A stretch of DNA of 64,000 bases, taken from the NCBI RefSeq assembly GCF_017916325.1, contig NC_090165.1, forward strand, positions 124,001 to 188,000, in the 5' to 3' direction. The notes below the pieces were generated by a model. That model ran no database searches, had not been told where the DNA came from, and was given only the letters and a program-made list of their open reading frames with translations. This DNA comes from Leishmania martiniquensis (taxonomy: Eukaryota > Euglenozoa > Kinetoplastea > Trypanosomatida > Trypanosomatidae). The translations under genes were made by a program, and so were the position numbers. This document shows positions 1-10,447 of this stretch, piece by piece (within the stretch, counting starts at the first letter, position 1; every line of letters begins with the position of its first letter).

Positions 1-2426
1 GTGCGTGTAGGCCAAGAGGGGGGAAGGGGGCTCTGTTGCGTGAGGAAGAGAGGCACAGTAAGAGAAGCAGATGGCATTCGTGGTGGCACGGGAGACAGCA
101 GCAGCAGTCATTCTCGCCGTTCACGCCCCACTCCCCCTCCCTCCTCCCTCTCTCTTGTGAGCGGTGCAGCGCGGTGATGCACGACCCATTGAAGAGGTCC
201 GAAGGAGAGGGAGATAAAGTTGTGAGACGGTGAGAAGCAGCGGTGGATGGGGAATGAGTTTACGTGGGAGTCGGCGAAGCACGCGAGATACGGCGCGTAC
301 CCAGACAGCGATGAAAGGGACCTGTTGCTCAGCGAGTTGGTACACCTCAGGTGAGTCGGCGCCGCGCCGAGATAGCGAGCCCCCCAAGTGCCTCTGTGGA
401 GGAGGGAGCTGGGGGGAGGGGGAAACGTGTGGCCGTCTACGCTTGTGTTCCTCTGCTTCGTTGCTCTTTCTGCTTAGAGAGGTCAGTGCACTGAAAGGTG
501 TCCGTCTCTCAATAGCTTCGGTTATATATATATGTATATATATGTCGAGCTGATAAAGATCTTGGCTGAGATCGGGGCGCACACAGACAGACAGCGACAG
601 AGAGCAAAGATTCGCCCGCAACGGGCACGCAAAGACACCAAGGGGAAGGGGCAGAGATAACGGCAGGCGAGTACACCAAAGACACTAAACGGGGTGCACA
701 ACAACAACAACGGTAGAATTATCAACATGAGCGCACCTAACCATGCACACAACGCTATACAGATAAAGGGACTTGTTTCTCTCTCCGCAAGAGAGAGGGG
801 GGAGGGGGGAACGAAAAAAAAAAACGCTCCGCGCACTCACACACAAACTCCACCCCCTTCCCCCTCATTTATCAGCGCGACAAGAAAGGCCAACAAGGGG
901 AAAACGTAATGGTAAGCAGCAGCACTGATAGCCTCGATGCCTGATCAGCAGCTTAGTCCTCCCTCCTCAGTCTCCAATGCCTGCTCGCTTTCCCAAGCAC
1001 AAACGCCGCCACCTTGCGCGCAGACGCACGCACACGCCATGAGGCGCAAGCCTCACTACAACAGCACAAAGCAAAGGGAGGGAGAGGTACGCACACAGAC
1101 ATAAATATATAAGCGGAGTTGAAGAGATGGAAGAGGTGCAAGTGAGAGGGAAGAAGGGGGGACAGAGTAAAGCGAAAGTGCGGAGGTGGAAAGGCGATAC
1201 ACACGTGACGACGAGTGGCCGGGTGCCCAGGACGGGGTTCATGTGGGAAAAGAGGACAGAGGGACAGAGGAGGGGGGCTCCAAGCTGCCGCGGGGGAGGA
1301 AGGAGGAGAGTCCAGTGAACATAAAAATCCTTCGGCAGCTATGTGAACCTGTGCAATGTGAGCGTCTACAAGGGCCTGCACTGCAGGTGGTGCTCAACAA
1401 GGGGCGGGAGGAGGGGCAACAGAGCAGCGCTACGGATAGCGACTCTACCGCACTCATTTTTCACAGCCCGACACACGCGATCGTGCGAGCTCCCGCTGGT
1501 GAGAGAAGACCCGCACTCATTTCCACACCATCGTTCAGGTGTGCGTGTGTGTGCGTGTGTGATGTGCATGCCGGTACCTTTCTGCAAACTTCCCCTCCCT
1601 CACAGCTCCAACGCTGTCGCCCCACGCCTCTGCCTACAGAGGCTACGGAGCTGGACAGTGATGAGAGCAGCCACGACCCGCGTCGATCTCGGCTCGAGAT
1701 CGCGCCACGGTGGGTTGTTTCCCCATGCGCCACTGAGGTGTGGGATGGGCGTGACTTACCCCACCCATTACCTCCCCGTAGCATCTCATCACCTACCCGA
1801 TACGCGCCGACACACACACGCACGGGTGCGTCCGACATGCCCACCCTCGAGCGGCGCGAGCACACTTTCTTCTTCTTCACCTCACGGGCCCTCCTCCATT
1901 GCCGCTCTCCCACCCCCGTTTGACCAAATAAATCGCACATACTCCGTGTGGCGAACTCAAATCAAGGACTAAAACAAAAATCTGAAGCGATACAAAGAGA
2001 GAGAAAGAGATGGGAGGGCAGTGCAAAGATGCTTGCACGAAATGCTCTTTCATGTACCCTCTCCTCTCCCATTACAAGTCATCGCCCCCCCCCACTTCCC
2101 ACTCCGCAGTCCCCCTTGCCGGCCCCTCCTCTTCTTCTTTCTCTATCTCTCTAAGTGTTCGTGTTGGTGCATGTTGTTCTTGCAGGCACATCGTCTCTTC
2201 CACGTAGAAGGTGCGCTCGCCGTCCCTCGCCTCCCCCTCCCGCCGCGTAGCACCGTCTGCCGCAGAGGCAGCCCTTCACAGGGCGCTCAGACGAGCGCAG
2301 AGCACACCAACACCGGCATGAAGCAGCGGCAGACCCATCTGACCTACGTGACGAGGTGGAGAGAGAGGAGTAGCGGTTACGGGCAAGAGAGGAGAATCAA
2401 CGGAGAGGATGTCGGCGGCATGAGCG
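1..2426. other. Intergenic / 3' UTR region at left edge
   Basis: No frame here looks like a real gene. Open frames on both strands are low-complexity, Pro/Ser/Arg-rich and mutually overlapping, as expected of skewed-composition UTR. The segment lies downstream of the PP2C stop codon on the coding strand, so it probably holds the PP2C 3' UTR and possibly the splice region of the next gene to the left. A short TA-rich run lies at 522-544. Confidence 0.7.
522..544. repeat. TA-rich microsatellite
   Basis: A 23-bp alternating TA run interrupted by one TATG step, in otherwise GC-rich intergenic DNA. Confidence 0.9.
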
Positions 2427-3581
2427 TTAAGAGCTGTTGCCCATGTTGGCGAGCGCCTCGAAGAAGTTCTTCTCGTTACCTGGCGCAGGGCCCTTGCCAA
2501 AGAAGGACCACTCCGTCTCGAGATCCACCTCGTCGCTCATCTCGAAAGCGGTTCGCATCACGGGCGGCTGCGCATTCAACTTGTTCTTGGAGAAGGCCTG
2601 TAGCAGCTGGTAGCGCGTCTGCAGCGCTGCCGCCGTCGTCGTGTGGCCGAGCTCGGCCATCTGCGCGTAGGCGGTGCGACAGGGCTGCTGATTGCGCGGG
2701 AATGGTGGGCCAGGGACGAAGGACGCGGTCCCGAACGACTTGACCTTGGAGGCGCCTTCCGCCAGCTGCACCACTAAGCATGATATGTTGTCCTTGCTGC
2801 CGCAGCGAATGGCTTCATCGCAGACGCGGCACGCCACCACGGCCAAGTCGTCCCAGCAGTTCTGCTGCTGCTCCCAGACAAACTGGCACACGTCCTCGTT
2901 AGAGAAGTTGCCCTCGAAGACGCCGTCGCATGCGAGAATGATGAAGTCGTTCGGCTGACACTGCACCACAGACACGTCAGGGACGGCGATCACCTTCTGC
3001 TTGCGGTAGTCCTTCGCCCCTCTCACCTTAAAAGACGCATCCCCAAAGGCGCGCGACACGGCAAGGTCGCCGTCGACGCGGTTGCTGACAACACTGCCGC
3101 CGCAGGCAACAATGCGCTCTGTCTCCTCCGGTATGTACGGCTTGTGGTCCTCCGTGGCGAATATCAGTTTGCCGTCGCGGCAGACGAGAATGCGGGAGTC
3201 GCCGACGTTGGCGATGGTCACTGTAAGGTCCCTGCGGATGATGCAGAAGGTGCCGGTGGAGCCGCCCTCAACGTTGGACTTCATGTATGCCTCATCCACC
3301 TCTATGCACACCTTCTCTAGCATCTCCGCCGTGATCGGCTCCGGTAGCTTCTTCAGACGCTGCGGCAGCTCCCTCGCCACGAAGGCGCTACACTCGGCGT
3401 TGCTATGCCCGTCGAAGATGCCAAAGTACGCCACATCAGAGTCCTCCGGGGCGACTAACATGTGCGCATCCTCCATAGAATTTCGAAAGCCGTTCTGCGA
3501 GGCGCAGGCGCTGTTCACGAAAGAGTTACCTGCCCGATCCACGACCTTACTAAGGATCGGCTTCGGCAGCATGAGACCCAT
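2427..3581 (-). CDS. Protein phosphatase 2C (PPM family)
   Basis: A 384-aa metal-dependent Ser/Thr phosphatase. The N-terminal motif RNSMEDAH (residues 33-40) carries the first metal-binding acid, and FDGHSN (56-61) matches the PP2C DGHGG motif. Further on are VGDSRI, an ACDGVFE motif with a third metal-binding Asp, and GSKDNIS with the fourth. The catalytic core is complete, so the enzyme should be active and Mg/Mn-dependent. There is no signal peptide or membrane segment, so a cytosolic or nuclear location is likely. The start at 3581 is the first ATG after the splice acceptor near 3725; the frame stays open upstream but without a start codon. It is the last complete gene of the transcription unit in this window. 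The substrate is unknown. Confidence 0.95.
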   Translation of the reverse strand: MGLMLPKPILSKVVDRAGNSFVNSACASQNGFRNSMEDAHMLVAPEDSDVAYFGIFDGHSNAECSAFVARELPQRLKKLPEPITAEMLEKVCIEVDEAYMKSNVEGGSTGTFCIIRRDLTVTIANVGDSRILVCRDGKLIFATEDHKPYIPEETERIVACGGSVVSNRVDGDLAVSRAFGDASFKVRGAKDYRKQKVIAVPDVSVVQCQPNDFIILACDGVFEGNFSNEDVCQFVWEQQQNCWDDLAVVACRVCDEAIRCGSKDNISCLVVQLAEGASKVKSFGTASFVPGPPFPRNQQPCRTAYAQMAELGHTTTAAALQTRYQLLQAFSKNKLNAQPPVMRTAFEMSDEVDLETEWSFFGKGPAPGNEKNFFEALANMGNSS

Positions 3582-3724
3582 CTTGACAGGGGAGAGGTGG
3601 GGAGGGCGTCCCGGGGTGTTGAAAAATGTGTATAACAAGGCGGGTGGGAAAGATGGTCCCGGTGAAGGAAAGGTGGTGCAGCGGAAATGGTGTATGGTGC
3701 GTACCACGTGATGGAGGGGACGTA

Positions 3725-3765
3725 CTGTAGAGGGGAGGGAGGGGGGAGGGGGAGAAGGGGAGACA
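3725..3765 (-). promoter_or_regulatory. Trans-splice acceptor for PP2C gene
   Basis: On the minus strand a ~38-nt C/T tract runs straight into AG (complement of CT at 3725-3726). No ATG occurs between this AG and the PP2C start 145 nt downstream. Confidence 0.7.
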
Positions 3766-4595
3766 GACGGCTGTGTTAGGCGGGGACAGGAGACTAAAGT
3801 TAGTGGTGCTGATGCGTGTCGAGCTGTGTGGCACCACACACGCGATCAAGCCAGGAAAGGGTATGGTGAGGCCTTGACGGGGTGTATAGCTGGCGAGGAA
3901 GGAGGGAGGCGTGTTGAATTGTCCAACGTGTGGAACACCGAAGGACGCCGCAGGGGAAGAGAGAACTGAGTGGTGGTCGAGTGAGGAGGGGAGGGGGGTT
4001 GAGATGACGTGTTTGGGGGGAGAGGCGGGGGAGGTGCCCGCGCAAGGATCGGCACGTTCAGAGAAAAAGAGAGAGAGGAGCTTCGGCGAAACGCGAGTGC
4101 GACGGAAGGAGGGGAGTGTGATGGGCAAGGTGAGGGTGGCATCAATGCTGTTGCGCGCTCCCCGTACATATGGCGGCAGGCGCAGAGAGGAGGAGGAGGA
4201 AGAGGCCAAAAAAAAACGCATGCGCGCGTCTTGCGCACAGGCACCTGCGCGGTCAATGCGACAGCTGTGCGAGAAAGAGCGCCATCATGATACCACTGGC
4301 GACGTTGCGAGGTGCGAAAGGGGGGAAGGGAGGCGCCACTGGAGGGAGAGGCCACCGTACGGGAAAGTGGCTAATCTGCCGGCGGAACTATCAGCGCACA
4401 CATCAGCAGCGCAGAACGCGAAATCGTCCTCAGAAAGAGAATGCAGGCAGCCAACGCGCACTGGGAGCGAAATCAAATCGGGGAAGAGAGCGACACAGAG
4501 CAGCACAGGCACTGGGCACATGAGGACTGAGGGCGGGGAAGGAGAAAGACTGGCGCGCTGTCACGGGCAGCAAATACAAGCTGCAAGGTGAAGGA

Positions 4596-4609
4596 ATTTT
4601 TTAAAAAAT
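4596..4609. repeat. AT-only palindrome
   Basis: Six T followed by six A flanked by A and T, a perfect 14-bp palindrome in GC-rich DNA. It could form a weak hairpin in the 3' UTR of the 230-aa membrane-protein transcript. No function is known. Confidence 0.6.
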
Positions 4610-5247
4610 CTCACAGCACAGCACCGGCAGAAAGCCAAGAGAGAGAAAGATGCGGTGCTGCAGCCGCCACCTGCCAACACGGATGCCACCTCCCTCCCGC
4701 CTCGCTTTGCTTTCCGCTCCCACTCCCTTCTCACCTCAGCAGGCACACCGACCGAAGCGCCCCTCCCTCTTGCCTGCTCGGAGGCAAAGCGGAGCGTTCA
4801 AGTGCATCATGTCTGGCCCTGCGCGGCAGCAGGTGGTACAGGAGGAAGGCGGAGAGCAGGAAAGGGCGAGCAGAGGCCGACGAGAGAGGGCACGAGGGAG
4901 ACGCGCGCGCACGCGCTACGTCCGCAATGGAAGAGAGAGGGCGATGAGATCGGAGCAGCAAGCAACGGGTAAAGACACACATGAAGGCATAGGCGCATAC
5001 GGGTGGCGGCATCCGCGCGAAGAGCCGGGACGCATATCCAAGACCGCCAGAGAAGCGAGGACGGTGGTGCATGGGCAGCAGTGAGAGCCTCCGCGGCGTT
5101 TCCCCCGCAGCCGCCTGCTTGTGTACATCGTAAGACGCTGCCTTTGACGGATCGAAGCGTGCGGGCTGCCGAGGGGGATGAGAGAGAGAGATGTGGTGGC
5201 GAGCAGTGGGAAAAGGCGACGCGCCTCCACATGCCACGAGCCCCGCG

Positions 5248-5940
5248 TCACCTTACTTTTCTGTAGGAGCCGCGTCGACTGCAGGCGAGCGAAAGACGGG
5301 AGCCGGGAAGCTGATCCGTCGTGGCCGTCTCGCCGCTCGGGTTGAGAGACGGTCCAGGCTGCACAGAAAAGCCGTGCAGCTCATCGGGCTGTGCCTCTGC
5401 TTGGATCACTGTCTCCAGCAGGTCAGCTCCGTTGTCTGCCTCCTCGTACCTCGAAGCGGTCATGACCTCGTTCGCCGCCGCTGAGGGAGCCACGTTTCGC
5501 TGGCGTTGTGTCGCGTAGGCCTGCCCCCAGTCTAAAGAGGAAGGCGAGTCTCCAGAGTTGGTGGAGTGCGAGGTGGAGCGCGAGCACACGCTCTCTGTGT
5601 CGCTGTCGCTGCTTGTCTCCATCAGCTTGTATTCGCGGCAGTATGCGCAGAGAATGACGATGAGAGCAACCATGCCGAATACCGCGCACACACTCATAAA
5701 GATCATGAGGAAATCCAATGTAACGTTCGCCCACTTGTCATCTAGGAGCAACGCGCTGCCAGAGGCCGGCAGCGGCACCAGCCCTCGGCCATCACCTCTA
5801 GCATCGTCGCGGCCACTACCAGCGCCGCCAGGATCGTGCTGTACGCTGAGCACGCCGGATAGAGCCGAGCAGAATGATCTGCTCACAGCAGCGAGGGCCA
5901 CTAATGCTGCTGCGCGGAGCAGCGCGCGCACGCACAGCAT
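5248..5940 (-). CDS. Putative type I single-pass membrane protein, unknown function
   Basis: A 230-aa protein of no family I recognise. Residues 1-24 look like a signal peptide (MLCVRALLRA start, then an Ala/Leu/Val core). A short Gly/Asp-rich lumenal or extracellular segment follows, with an N-glycosylation sequon (Asn72-Val-Thr) just before a strong membrane helix at about 75-101. The C-terminal 130 residues are cytoplasmic, Ser-rich and acidic near the membrane (ETSSDSDTESVCSRSTSHS), which suits casein-kinase-type phosphorylation. The start at 5940 was chosen because it begins the signal peptide and follows a pyrimidine tract and AG near 5991. The layout suggests a surface or endomembrane protein with a regulated tail; that is inference only. 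Confidence 0.8.
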   Translation of the reverse strand: MLCVRALLRAAALVALAAVSRSFCSALSGVLSVQHDPGGAGSGRDDARGDGRGLVPLPASGSALLLDDKWANVTLDFLMIFMSVCAVFGMVALIVILCAYCREYKLMETSSDSDTESVCSRSTSHSTNSGDSPSSLDWGQAYATQRQRNVAPSAAANEVMTASRYEEADNGADLLETVIQAEAQPDELHGFSVQPGPSLNPSGETATTDQLPGSRLSLACSRRGSYRKVR

Positions 5941-7959
5941 CGCGAGCGCTGTATGCGGCCGCCTTGTCAGGTGAGCCAGGTGAAATAAGGCTGAAGAGAG
6001 CAGCCAATAACTCACAGCCGACAAAGGCGGGGGGAGGGAGCACCGCTGCACTCGCACAGGCGAAGGTGCGGCCGCCTCCTCGTTGTCTCTACAAGCTTGC
6101 CACTGCGGCGGTACACACTTTACTGCTCACTAGAGAGCGTGTCATCGACCGTCAAGCGCACGCATGCAGAGGGGGAGAGAGCAAGAGAAGGCGAGCTGAA
6201 GATCGAATGGCCGCACATGACCGTCAAGATGCAGCGCTGTCGATGGTAGAGCAATAAAACCAATCTCCCTGGGTCACCGCGCACGCGCCGACTGCCTTCC
6301 CTGCGCTTCGTCTACGGATCCTCCGCCAGCACGCTCGAAATGAAAGGAGATGCGAGGTCGACCGCGCTCGAATGTGGAGAACGGGGTGAGGAGGCGAAGG
6401 GACTGTGCATTCGAGTCCCCGTAAAAATGGTCGCCGTGGCCACACGTGATAGGGCGTGGTCGCGCGTACGAGGCAAGAGGGATACCGGAGTCAGCAGGCG
6501 AGCCGCCTGAGAGAAGCACTCAGTCGAGCTGCGCGTGCAGCAGTGGCGAGTGCGTGCGCATACACCACACCGCCACGCAGAGAAGCAAAGTGAAAACGAA
6601 GGAGAAAGAGGGAAAGGCATCGGCGAGAAGGTGGAGTGTGCGGTGGCGCGTCGGAGTGGTTCACCACCAGCTCCCCCACACACACGCACACACAAACCAA
6701 GAGGGAGAGAGAGAAAGAGGAAACCGCAGAGCGCACAGCTCACAGTGGCGAGGCACCGGTGGGAAGCGGCAAGCAGTACCCTCGCATCGCAGTGGGGCAT
6801 TGGCTCTGCGCATCAAGCGCGATGATACACCTGTCGGCAAGCTCACCAGTCTTCACGAAGGGGCGCCCACGCACCTGCGCGGAACTCCATTGCGTGCCGC
6901 TGTCCTTATTCTTTTCGTTGGCGCTGCGTTGTATGCTTCACTCCCGTGTGCAGCTGCTCCCCATCCCCGCCGCCGCCGTTTCCCCCTCGCTCATACCTCA
7001 CGTTTGTCACCTTTACCTCCCCCCACACATCCAGTGGGAGCACGAGGTGCCCTCTGTGCGCACCGCTGTGTGCGCGTCGATACAGCCTTCGCGAAGGCAA
7101 AACACGCAGACAGGCGCATGCGACGAGCGAGGTGGGGGGAGGGGGGCCGGCAGTGGCCATATATGCATCCGCTACGCAGCCTTTGTTCGAGCAGATGGGT
7201 GCGTGGCTGGGCAATGTAGCGCGGCTTCTCGCACACGAGCACGGAGATGGCGGCAGCAATGATGCCTCGGTACAAAGCAATACGGAATGAGAGAGAGAAG
7301 GCGCACTCTCCAGGAGCGCACGTGGCGAGCGCACCTGACCCCCTCCCAGCAGCGTAGGGGAGCGGGTGGCCGCTGAAGAAGGCGTGCGAAACGGAAGGAG
7401 ACCGTGTGGAATGAGCAGAGAAAAAGGCGAGCAGTTTTCCACCCCACCACCCCTGACCGCAACAGCGAGCGCACGTGTGCAAGGCCCACAAGGCGAGCAG
7501 AAGACTCCGCCCGTCGAGAAGAGGCAGGTGCGCTTAACCAGCCCGCTGAAGAGGAGGCGAGAGAGGGGAAGGGGAGAGGGGAAGGAAGCGGTGGCGTGGT
7601 GGTGATAGAGCGGAGGACTTGAACGCAGGTTCGGCACCGGTGGAAGGAAGGTAAGTAGCAGCGACGAGCACAAAGCCAAGGTCACCCCCCTTTGCTAGCC
7701 TGTGTCTCCCGAACCCCCCCTAAGCCATCTACCAGAGGTCATCCGTCTCCTCGACCGGCCGCAGACGTGAATGCATAAAACGCGCGAGCGGCACACAGCA
7801 CCACTTTTCACTCTCGCCTGTGCAGGAAGGACAACGCCACTTTGTGCACCTCCTCCTTCCATCCCCCTCCCCCTCTCCGGTCTTCCCCCGCTCGCAGTAA
7901 CACTCGTCAGTGCCCAGCACACATGGCCCCGCTCGACTTGCACGACGAGAGATGAGCCG
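5941..7959. other. Long intergenic region
   Basis: About 2 kb between the membrane-protein gene and the hydrolase stop codon. Frames of up to 259 codons exist but are Cys/Ser/Pro/Arg-rich, overlap frames on the other strand and show no domain. I read it as the hydrolase 3' UTR plus the leader of the downstream gene. Confidence 0.65.
5991..6042 (-). promoter_or_regulatory. Trans-splice acceptor for membrane-protein gene
   Basis: The complement of CT at 5991-5992 gives AG about 50 nt before the chosen ATG. It is preceded on the minus strand by a pyrimidine-rich stretch that includes the run at 6022-6040. Confidence 0.5.
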
Positions 7960-9483
7960 TCATGGCGAGCTCGTCAAGAAGCGTTCAAAGCTGTCCGCAG
8001 CACCCGCAACGGGGGAGAAAACTGTGGGTACTGTCTCTGGAGGCGAGGAGCTGCTCCGCGACGCTGCTAGCGAGACTTGGCAACCTCCCTGCCCCGCGGC
8101 GAGACCATCAGACCGTGGCGCGGTAACGCTGCGCGTCGCCTCCACCTCACCTGTCACTGCCGCTGTGGAAGCGTTGATGCACACTTGTGCTCCGCTGGTC
8201 GAGCCGCGAGCCAAGAGGGAAGGTGGGGACGAGCTGACCAGCGCCGCCTCTGCCCTCGGTAACGGGGTGGTAGCTCGCGCGTCGGTGCTGCAGCGCCTCA
8301 TTCCACCCACCTGCGGAGGCGGCGCATCGTGTACCGCCTGCGAGGGCGAGGAAGAGTAAGCAGATGAATACGACGTTGGTCGCACCTCAGCGCACCTCAT
8401 GTCGTTGCCTGCCGAGGGTGCTGGCTGCTTCGACGCCGGCGCAGCAGGCGCACCCGGCCGCGAGGTGGCCGCCCTCGTTTCGTCCGTTTCCGCATCGGCA
8501 GCAACGGACGCAGCGGGGTTAATCTGCTCGCGCTCCTGCCGTGCACGCATCTCCCGTGCTCCCTGCGGCTTTTCGATCAAGTAGAGCCGCAGAAAGGCCT
8601 TAATGAGCTCTTCGATGTCGTCTGGACGCTTGCCGTTGTGCCCGCCCGACGTGAACTGCTGCAGGCACGGAATGGGGAAGGCGTCACGGATCAGTTCACA
8701 GTGCGCCGGAGACACAAAGTCGTCGTCGGCGCTGTGGAACAGCAGCGCTGGCACGTCACACGCCGTGGCGTACTTGACGGAGTCCAAGTCGTCAATGTCG
8801 AAAGCGGCTCGCTTCATGATGCGCTTGCGGATGCGCTCCACGATCCCGCGCACAAGTATTTTCGGCACCGCCCTGGCTGTTCGCCCGCCATGCCGCTCCA
8901 CCAAATCGTCGATGAGCAAGCGCAGGGAGGCGAACGGCGAGTCGCACACAATGCAGCGAACCCATGGGTCTTTAGAGGCATACATGATCGCTGCAACCGC
9001 GCCCATGCTGCGGCCCCACAGCGCCACCCCGTCCACCTCGTCGCTCTTTAGCGTGAGAAATTCGACGACAGCGACGAGGTCTTGGCGCTCGTAGAAGCCG
9101 AGGGAGATGTACTCACCCTCCGACATACCGCTTCCGCAGAAGTCGAGGCAGAAGAGACTGAAGCCCTCCCGCAGCGCAAAGAGAGCCTCCAGAGCGTCAT
9201 AGCGCCCACCGCAGTTCGCGTGGCAGTAAACCACGCACGGCACACGGCGGGCCGGGTAGGGTTTAAACCACGAGCACTGGAAGCGCAAGCCTCGCATGTT
9301 TTCGAGCTCGAAGTCGTGGCGCACGAAGCGCTCCGTGCCGTCGTCGCCGATCCGGAACACCTCAGGCCCAAGGTCGTCCATCTCGTAGGTGGACCGAGGC
9401 GGGCGAATGATGAAGTCGCACATGCTGTCTATCAGGCTTGGACCGGAGGCCAGACGGAGAAGGGCGTCCTTGGCGCTGATCAT
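7960..9483 (-). CDS. Alpha/beta hydrolase with disordered C-terminal tail
   Basis: A 507-aa serine hydrolase of the S9/S33-like alpha/beta fold. The oxyanion segment CHANCGG lies near residues 87-93. FCGSGMSEG follows at 115-123, then the nucleophile elbow GRSMGA with Ser159. Asp254 (SADDDFVSP) and His282 (GGHNGK) complete the triad. The domain ends near residue 305; the last 200 residues are Ala/Ser/Pro-rich and probably disordered. No signal peptide or membrane helix is visible, so it is probably cytosolic. Similar trypanosomatid proteins are, as I recall, annotated as clan SC serine peptidases, but an esterase, lipase or thioesterase is equally compatible with the sequence. The first ATG after the acceptor near 9576 is the start used. 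Confidence 0.9.
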   Translation of the reverse strand: MISAKDALLRLASGPSLIDSMCDFIIRPPRSTYEMDDLGPEVFRIGDDGTERFVRHDFELENMRGLRFQCSWFKPYPARRVPCVVYCHANCGGRYDALEALFALREGFSLFCLDFCGSGMSEGEYISLGFYERQDLVAVVEFLTLKSDEVDGVALWGRSMGAVAAIMYASKDPWVRCIVCDSPFASLRLLIDDLVERHGGRTARAVPKILVRGIVERIRKRIMKRAAFDIDDLDSVKYATACDVPALLFHSADDDFVSPAHCELIRDAFPIPCLQQFTSGGHNGKRPDDIEELIKAFLRLYLIEKPQGAREMRARQEREQINPAASVAADAETDETRAATSRPGAPAAPASKQPAPSAGNDMRCAEVRPTSYSSAYSSSPSQAVHDAPPPQVGGMRRCSTDARATTPLPRAEAALVSSSPPSLLARGSTSGAQVCINASTAAVTGEVEATRSVTAPRSDGLAAGQGGCQVSLAASRSSSSPPETVPTVFSPVAGAADSFERFLTSSP

Positions 9484-10447
9484 TGCCGGGGGTCGGAGTG
9501 GGGGGAGGGGGGCAGTAGAAGTTGGGGAGGGGGAAAGGAGAAGTCGGCGGAGTGCGAATCCGATGAGACAGAAGGCTGCCAGTGAGGAAGAGAAGCAGAG
9601 CGGTGAGAGAAAAGGTACGCAGAGTCCCCCCGGAGATGTGCGTAAGGGGGGGCCTCCGTGAGAAAGCGGTGGGGGAGGGAGGGAGTGCCACGGAGGCGCG
9701 TGGGGTGCCGATGGGACAAAGGGGCCAGCCGTCGAAAAGGGCGACCCGTGATACAGCTGAACCCCTTAGCGAGTGGTGTTGGTGAGTGTGCGCGTGTGAT
9801 GCTCTCTCTATACATATATATCTGAAGCCACGCACGCGCAAACACAAGAGGGGGCGCACGCAATCGGCTGCGGCGGTCCAGCGCAAAGCCGCATGGGGAG
9901 GAGGAGCCGGGCGAGAAAGGCGGAGAGGAAGAGAGCGGATACGGTGAGCCGGTTTTAGGCCTCGAGAGGAGTTCGTCCGTGAGAGCGTGAGAGAAGATGG
10001 GGGCTCACGACTGGGCAGGCAAGTCAGCGCATCCAAGTATAGCGGAGGAGTGAGATGATGTACTGCCGCTTCCTCGTCTTGATCTCGTTGCCCATCCACC
10101 CACTCGACCAAAGAGAGAGAGAAAGAGAGACATGCACGCATGCATGCATCGAGTGTTGCATGTGATACCCCCGAGGAGGAAAAAGGTGTTAAGCACAAAA
10201 TGAAACCCTTCTCTGGTCACGGCATTTCGCCGCTGTGAGGTGACGGGGGCGAGAGGGGGGCTCCGAGGCTAGGCGCACGCTTCGAGTCCCTTTTTTCGTT
10301 TATTTGTTCAGGGGGAGGGGGGACTGCCCGGCCACTCCCGCCATCTGCCTCGCCGTCGCTCCACATTAGTGCTGAGGCGTTCTGAGGGTAAGATGTCGCA
10401 TGGCCAGAGAAGAGAGGCGTGCCGCTCCCCAACAGAGCGGAGGCTGC
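9484..10447. other. Intergenic region
   Basis: Hydrolase leader and splice site, then the dolichyl-diphosphatase 3' UTR. It contains a short GCATGCATGCAT run near 10137-10148 and a TATA-like run near 9811-9821. No gene was seen. Confidence 0.65.
9576..9620 (-). promoter_or_regulatory. Trans-splice acceptor for alpha/beta hydrolase
   Basis: A pyrimidine-rich stretch on the minus strand ends in AG (complement of CT at 9576-9577). No ATG intervenes before the start at 9483. Confidence 0.6.

Larger units (their letters stand above)
3582..5247. other. Intergenic region (5' UTR of PP2C, 3' UTR of next gene)
   Basis: Holds the PP2C splice acceptor and leader, then the 3' UTR of the membrane-protein gene. 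A 14-bp AT-only palindrome sits at 4596-4609. No convincing coding frame was seen. Confidence 0.7.

Noticed and set aside
6400..6440. Possible tRNA B-box (ATTCGAGTCC-like)
   Set aside because: The flanking bases do not form a T-stem, and no A-box or acceptor stem is found at the right spacing.
6906..7685. 259-codon minus-strand frame in the 5941-7959 spacer
   Set aside because: Ser/Pro/Arg/Cys-rich, overlaps several other frames on both strands, no domain, and no clear splice acceptor before its start.
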